Assembly (NCBI GenBank): GCA_905235875.1
Contig: CAJONL010000082.1
Location: 1-19,450 of the forward strand
DNA from: an uncultured Bacilli bacterium
GTDB lineage: Bacteria > Bacillota_I > Bacilli_A > RF39 > UBA660
Length of the DNA: 19,450 nt
Direction of reading: 5' to 3'
Part shown: piece by piece, positions 15,251 through 19,450 of the stretch
How the letters are laid out: every line of letters begins with the position of its first letter
Position numbering within the stretch: the first letter of the stretch is position 1
The notes under the pieces: model-generated
What the model saw: only the letters and a program-made list of their open reading frames with translations
Database searches by the model: none
What the model was told of the DNA's origin: nothing
Translations under genes and position numbers: made by a program

Positions 15251-15291
15251 TATCTAAAAGCTTAATTACTATATGTAACAAATAAAAAATA

Positions 15292-15320
15292 GTAATATTT
15301 ATCATAAAATCATTTGTCAA
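15292..15320 (-). promoter_or_regulatory. candidate sigma-A promoter for the dnaX cluster
   Basis: Minus strand: perfect -35 TTGACA (15320-15315), 17-nt spacer, -10 TATTAC (15297-15292). The leader would be about 150 nt and would include parS site 1 and Noc-type site 2. A bare TATAAT closer to dnaX (about 15165-15170) lacks a -35. Confidence 0.4.
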
Positions 15321-15327
15321 AAAGCAA

Positions 15328-15359
15328 TTATTAATATAATAAATTAATTATATTAATAA
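15328..15359. repeat. 13-bp AT-only inverted repeat
   Basis: Arms TTATTAATATAAT (15328-15340) and its exact reverse complement (15347-15359) around a 6-nt loop. It could form a hairpin downstream of tadA (weak terminator, followed on the minus strand by TTGCTTTTTG) or simply reflect extreme AT content. Confidence 0.4.
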
Positions 15360-15407
15360 CGATTATATTTTTTTATTAATAATAATTTACATTATTAATT
15401 AATATAG

Positions 15408-15439
15408 TTATAAATTATTTCCCGGGAAATAATTTATAA
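15408..15439. other. Noc-type binding site at the tadA stop (NBS 3)
   Basis: ATTTCCCGGGAAAT at 15417-15430, extended to a perfect 32-bp palindrome. It overlaps the tadA stop codon (15436-15434). No T tract follows on the minus strand, so it does not look like an intrinsic terminator. Confidence 0.85.
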
Positions 15440-15850
15440 TTTTTTATTTCTTACATTTACAAAAAAATCTGATATTAATTTTGGGTATTCACTTTCAAAA
15501 TCTATTTTAATATAATTAGTTTTTAATAAAACATTATTCAAATGATAATTAGAATCTAGTAAATAATATACATTTTTTATTCTACTTTCTGCTATTGCAC
15601 CAGCACACATAGCACAAGGTTTTAATGTCACATACATATCGCATTCTTCCAAATTCCAAGTATTTAATTTATTACAAGCCTCAATAATTGCTAATATCTC
15701 TGCATGATAAACTGATATATTATGTGAATTTTTTTTATTATATGCAATAGATAAAACTTCATTATTCTTTATAATAGCACAACCAACCGGAACATTTCCT
15801 TCTTTAACAGCTTCTTTTGCTGCCTCAAGTGCCAATTTCATATATTTCAT
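15434..15850 (-). CDS. tadA: tRNA-specific adenosine deaminase TadA
   Basis: A 138-residue zinc deaminase that converts A34 of tRNA-Arg(ACG) to inosine. Cytidine-deaminase-fold motifs: His49-Ala-Glu51 (zinc ligand and proton shuttle) and Pro78-Cys79-x-x-Cys82 (zinc ligands). It is somewhat diverged: the usual (P)TAHAE is SVYHAE, EPCxMC is KPCAMC, and the later GxxDPKxG stretch is not recognisable (LLDSNYHL). Position next to the SRP RNA and dnaX is the same as in B. subtilis, supporting TadA over other deaminases. The ATG at 15850 follows GGGAGGAG; longer in-frame starts would translate parS site 2 as MFHVKH and the SRP RNA terminator, a known annotation trap. Transcription may come by read-through from the SRP RNA promoter. 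Confidence 0.9.
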   Translation of the reverse strand: MKYMKLALEAAKEAVKEGNVPVGCAIIKNNEVLSIAYNKKNSHNISVYHAEILAIIEACNKLNTWNLEECDMYVTLKPCAMCAGAIAESRIKNVYYLLDSNYHLNNVLLKTNYIKIDFESEYPKLISDFFVNVRNKKL

Positions 15851-15863
15851 ATTACTCCTCCCA

Positions 15864-15879
15864 TGTTTCACGTGAAACA
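15864..15879. other. parS: parS centromere site 2
   Basis: TGTTTCACGTGAAACA again, perfect consensus, with symmetry over 18 bp (15863-15880). It fills the gap between the SRP RNA terminator and the tadA ribosome binding site, 614 bp downstream-to-upstream from the last base of site 1. Confidence 0.93.
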
Positions 15880-15887
15880 TTGTAAAT

Positions 15888-15964
15888 AAAAAAGTGCACA
15901 CACATAGGGGATCTTAAGGCTGCTACTTCCCAGTCCTGACCTAATTCAATCATATGTGTTGCAC
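15888..15964 (-). ncRNA. ffs: signal recognition particle RNA, small bacterial (4.5S) type
   Basis: Minus-strand RNA of about 77 nt. The conserved SRP core reads AGGTCAGGACTGGGAAGTAGC followed by AGCC: the CAGG / AGCAG internal loop that binds the Ffh M domain, closed by a GGGA (GNRA) tetraloop. The ends pair: GTGCA-ACACATA at the 5' end with TATGTGT-G-TGCAC at the 3' end. The 3' stem is followed by six Ts, which end the transcript. The promoter places the start at about 15964. There is no Alu domain, unlike the long (about 270-nt) B. subtilis SRP RNA. The position beside tadA and dnaX is the same as for B. subtilis scr. It guides ribosome-nascent chains to the membrane with Ffh and FtsY. Confidence 0.93.
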
Positions 15965-15970
15965 AAATAA

Positions 15971-15999
15971 ATAATATTAAAAAATAATAATAAAGTCAA
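15971..15999 (-). promoter_or_regulatory. strong sigma-A promoter of the SRP RNA
   Basis: Minus strand: -35 TTGACT (15999-15994), 17-nt spacer, -10 TATTAT (15976-15971), with the RNA 5' end about 7 nt further. Confidence 0.75.
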
Positions 16000-16039
16000 C
16001 AAAAGAAAAGAATTATAAAATAATTATTATAATTCTTTT
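16000..16039 (-). terminator. intrinsic terminator of gyrB-gyrA
   Basis: Perfect 13-bp stem (arms 16027-16039 and 16006-16018, loop of 8) overlapping the gyrA stop codon, followed on the minus strand by a T-rich tract (TTTTCTTTTGTT). Confidence 0.85.
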
Positions 16040-18498
16040 TTACTATTCACATCATCAATATCATTACCATCATCTACTATTTCATCTTTTTCAGTAACTG
16101 TAACTGAAGAAACAAATTGGCCATCTTTTAGATGCATTAAGCGAACACCTTGGGTATTTCGTTTTAAAGTTGAAATCTTAGAAACATCTAATCTTATTAC
16201 AATACCAGAATTAGTAGAAATTATAATATCTTCAGTACCATCTACAGGTTTAAAAGCTACCAACAAACCGTTTTTATCAGTAATATTTAAAGCTTTAACT
16301 CCTTTACTACCACGATGAGTTAAACGATATTCATCAATAAATGTCTTCTTTCCATATCCATTTTTAGTAACTACCAATACTAACTGTCCTTTATATACAA
16401 TATCAGATTCAATAACTTTAGAACCATCTAAATCAATACCACGAACACCAGAGGCACTTCTACCCATAACACGAACTTCACTTTCGATAAAGTGAACCAT
16501 CCTTCCATTATCAGCAGCCATTATTACTTCATCATCACCTGAAGTTTTCTTAACACTTATTAACTCATCACTTTCCTTAAGACTAATAGCTATTTTGCCA
16601 TTCTTTCTTATAGACTCAAATTCATTAATATCTGTTCTTTTGACTAAACCATTTCGAGTAAAAAACATTAAATATTTAGATTTATTTTCCTTAGAAATTG
16701 AAATAATAGTATTAACAAATTCACCTTTTTCCAATGGTAAAATATTAACAATAGGAACACCTTTAGATTGTCTAGAAAATTCTGGAATCTCATATCCCTT
16801 TATTCTATACACTTTACCAAAATTACTAAAGAACATTATATAATCATGAGAAAATGCAGTTATTAACTTTTCAACATAATCTTCTTCATTTGTTGACATC
16901 CCTCTAATTCCAACACCGCCACGATTTTGCGCTTTATATGTATCTACACACAAACGTTTGATATATCCATTTTTAGTTAATGATATCATAATATTTTCAT
17001 TAGGAATCAAAGATTCATCCTCAATATAATCAATGGCAGTCATATCAATATTTGTTCTTCTTTCATCGCCATATTTTTCCTTTATATCTAAAAGTTCATC
17101 CTTAATAATTCCTAAAACTTTTTCTTCAGAAGCTAGAATAGCTTTATATTCATTAATTTTTTCAAGTAAATCAGCTAATTCATTTTCAATTTTTTCACGT
17201 TCTAAACCAGTAAGTCGTCTTAATCTCATTTCAAGTATTGCATTTGCTTGAGCTTCAGTTAAACTAAACTTACTCATTAATCCTTCACGAGCAATATCAT
17301 CATTTTTTGCTGCTCTAATTAATTTTATAACCTCATCAATATTATCAAGTGCAATTTTTAAGCCTTCTAAAATATGAACTCTTTTTTCAGCTTTATCTAA
17401 ATCAAACTTAGTCCTACGAATAATTATCTCTTTTTGATAATCAATGTATTTGGAAATTATATCCTTTAAACCAAGACTTTTAGGTACTCCTTTATCTAAC
17501 ATTAAGAAATTAATTCCATAATTTGTCTGGAATTGTGTATGCTTATATAAATTATTCAACACTACTTGAGGATTTGCATCTCTTTTTAAAGTAATAGTTA
17601 TCTTTACACCATCTTTTAAATCAATATGATAATCAGAAATACCATCAATTGTCTTGTTATGAACAAGTTCAGCAACCTTATTTTTTAATTCAGAAGTATT
17701 AACACCATATGGAACTTCAGTAATAATAATATAGTTTTTACCATTTTTTTCTTCTATATTTGCTTTGCTTCTAATTGTTATAGAACCTTTTCCTGTCTCA
17801 TAGGCTTTTTTAATACCACTATTACCTAAAATTGTAGCACCCGTCGGAAAATCAGGTCCTTTTATATATGTCATAAGTTCATCTATAGTAATATCATTAT
17901 TATTAATATACGCAACACAACCATCAATAACTTCTCCCAAATTATGAGGTGGAATATTTGTAGCCATACCAACAGCAATTCCCATTGTACCGTTTACTAG
18001 TATATTGGGAAATCTACTTGGTAAAATACTTGGTTCTTTTTCTGATTCATCAAAATTAGGAACAAAATCAACTGTATTCTTGTTAATATCTCTCAAAAGT
18101 TCCAAAGAAATTTTTGATAGTCTTGATTCAGTATAACGCATTGCCGCTGCACCATATCCTTCAATATTACCAAAGTTCCCATGACCATCAACAAGCATAT
18201 ATCTATAGTTAAAATCTTGAGCCATTCTAACCATTGCTTCGTAAATAGAACTATCGCCATGAGGATGATATTTTCCCATTACATCCCCAACTATTCTAGC
18301 ACTTTTCTTATGAGGCTTTTCAGGAGTATATCCTGATTCATACATTGAATATAGAATTCGCCTATGTACAGGCTTCAGCCCATCTCTTAAATCAGGAAGA
18401 GCACGAGAAACTATTACACTCATTGAATATTCTAAAAATGATGTCTCTATTTCATTAACTATATTGTTTTCTTCTAACCTATCTCTACTATGATCCAT
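16027..18498 (-). CDS. gyrA: DNA gyrase subunit A
   Basis: An 823-residue breakage-reunion subunit of gyrase, which introduces negative supercoils. Catalytic Tyr122 lies in AAAMRYTE, numbering the same as E. coli. The quinolone region [19 protein letters not shown] has Ser83 and an acidic Glu87, the wild-type (susceptible) state. The C-terminal beta-pinwheel begins near 500, with the GyrA box as QNRGGVG (consensus QRRGGKG), which argues for gyrase over topoisomerase IV. The C-tail is acidic ([13 protein letters not shown]) before a basic end. The start follows the gyrB stop by nine bases; the ribosome binding site AGGAGGT overlaps the gyrB TAG stop. The pair is a two-gene unit ending in a strong terminator. 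Confidence 0.98.
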   Translation of the reverse strand: MDHSRDRLEENNIVNEIETSFLEYSMSVIVSRALPDLRDGLKPVHRRILYSMYESGYTPEKPHKKSARIVGDVMGKYHPHGDSSIYEAMVRMAQDFNYRYMLVDGHGNFGNIEGYGAAAMRYTESRLSKISLELLRDINKNTVDFVPNFDESEKEPSILPSRFPNILVNGTMGIAVGMATNIPPHNLGEVIDGCVAYINNNDITIDELMTYIKGPDFPTGATILGNSGIKKAYETGKGSITIRSKANIEEKNGKNYIIITEVPYGVNTSELKNKVAELVHNKTIDGISDYHIDLKDGVKITITLKRDANPQVVLNNLYKHTQFQTNYGINFLMLDKGVPKSLGLKDIISKYIDYQKEIIIRRTKFDLDKAEKRVHILEGLKIALDNIDEVIKLIRAAKNDDIAREGLMSKFSLTEAQANAILEMRLRRLTGLEREKIENELADLLEKINEYKAILASEEKVLGIIKDELLDIKEKYGDERRTNIDMTAIDYIEDESLIPNENIMISLTKNGYIKRLCVDTYKAQNRGGVGIRGMSTNEEDYVEKLITAFSHDYIMFFSNFGKVYRIKGYEIPEFSRQSKGVPIVNILPLEKGEFVNTIISISKENKSKYLMFFTRNGLVKRTDINEFESIRKNGKIAISLKESDELISVKKTSGDDEVIMAADNGRMVHFIESEVRVMGRSASGVRGIDLDGSKVIESDIVYKGQLVLVVTKNGYGKKTFIDEYRLTHRGSKGVKALNITDKNGLLVAFKPVDGTEDIIISTNSGIVIRLDVSKISTLKRNTQGVRLMHLKDGQFVSSVTVTEKDEIVDDGNDIDDVNSKKEL

Positions 18499-18507
18499 AA
18501 CTACCTC

Positions 18508-19450
<943 letters not shown>

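Larger units (their letters stand above)
15136..15433. other. AT-rich gene-free stretch between dnaX and tadA
   Basis: About 300 bp without a credible gene. It holds parS site 1, Noc-type sites at both ends, a 13-bp AT-only inverted repeat and a promoter candidate for dnaX. No DnaA box (TTATCCACA) cluster is seen, so there is no evidence for a replication origin here. Confidence 0.6.

Noticed and set aside
15136..15433. Replication origin in the AT-rich gap
   Set aside because: No cluster of DnaA boxes (TTATCCACA) is seen. oriC is more likely beyond the right edge, near dnaA upstream of gyrB.
15851..15901. Longer N-terminus for TadA (MCTFLFTMFHVKHGRSN...)
   Set aside because: These codons translate the SRP RNA 3' end and parS site 2. 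A good ribosome binding site (GGGAGGAG) stands before the ATG at 15850, and homologous TadA proteins start there.

Overview
This window is chromosomal DNA from a very AT-rich, low-GC Gram-positive bacterium (Bacillota). Every gene reads leftward (minus strand), and the gene order is a compacted version of the Bacillus subtilis origin-proximal region. Standard genetic code is supported: TGA is a stop (e.g. yabP, ricT, dnaX, ebfC) and TGG encodes Trp. A sporulation heritage is suggested by yabP, a yabQ-like gene, a bofA-like gene, spoVT and spoVG. I cannot name the species; a Bacilli or near-Mollicutes lineage fits the gene order, the small SRP RNA and the Noc-type DNA sites.

Layout from right (origin side) to left: gyrB (5' part cut by the window edge) and gyrA, ending in a strong terminator; a small SRP (4.5S-type) RNA with its own promoter; tadA; an AT-rich intergenic stretch of about 300 bp; then a tightly packed cluster dnaX-ebfC-recR-bofA-like-holB-ricT-pth for replication, repair and signalling; mfd with its own promoter and terminator; spoVT; a T-box leader controlling metG-tatD; spoVG; yabP-yabQ; divIC; and finally tilS and the 5' part of ftsH, which runs off the left edge.

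The most striking content is not a gene. Two perfect parS centromere sites (TGTTTCACGTGAAACA) lie at 15235-15250 and 15864-15879. Three perfect copies of the Noc nucleoid-occlusion site (ATTTCCCGGGAAAT) lie at 14087-14100, 15207-15220 and 15417-15430. All five sit in about 1.8 kb spanning dnaX, the dnaX-tadA gap and the tadA leader. Each Noc-type site is extended into a much longer perfect palindrome (24, 30 and 32 bp). This mixes chromosome-segregation and division-site-control signals in one place close to the replication origin.

Several start codons were moved from the longest-ORF position using ribosome binding sites (tadA, metG, tatD, yabP, divIC, ebfC, mfd, bofA-like). dnaX and ftsH start with TTG. 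Compared with B. subtilis, genes expected in this order are missing between the ones present (for example hprT between tilS and ftsH, spoIIE and yabR near divIC, tmk near holB, glmU-prs-ctc near spoVG/pth), so the locus looks streamlined.
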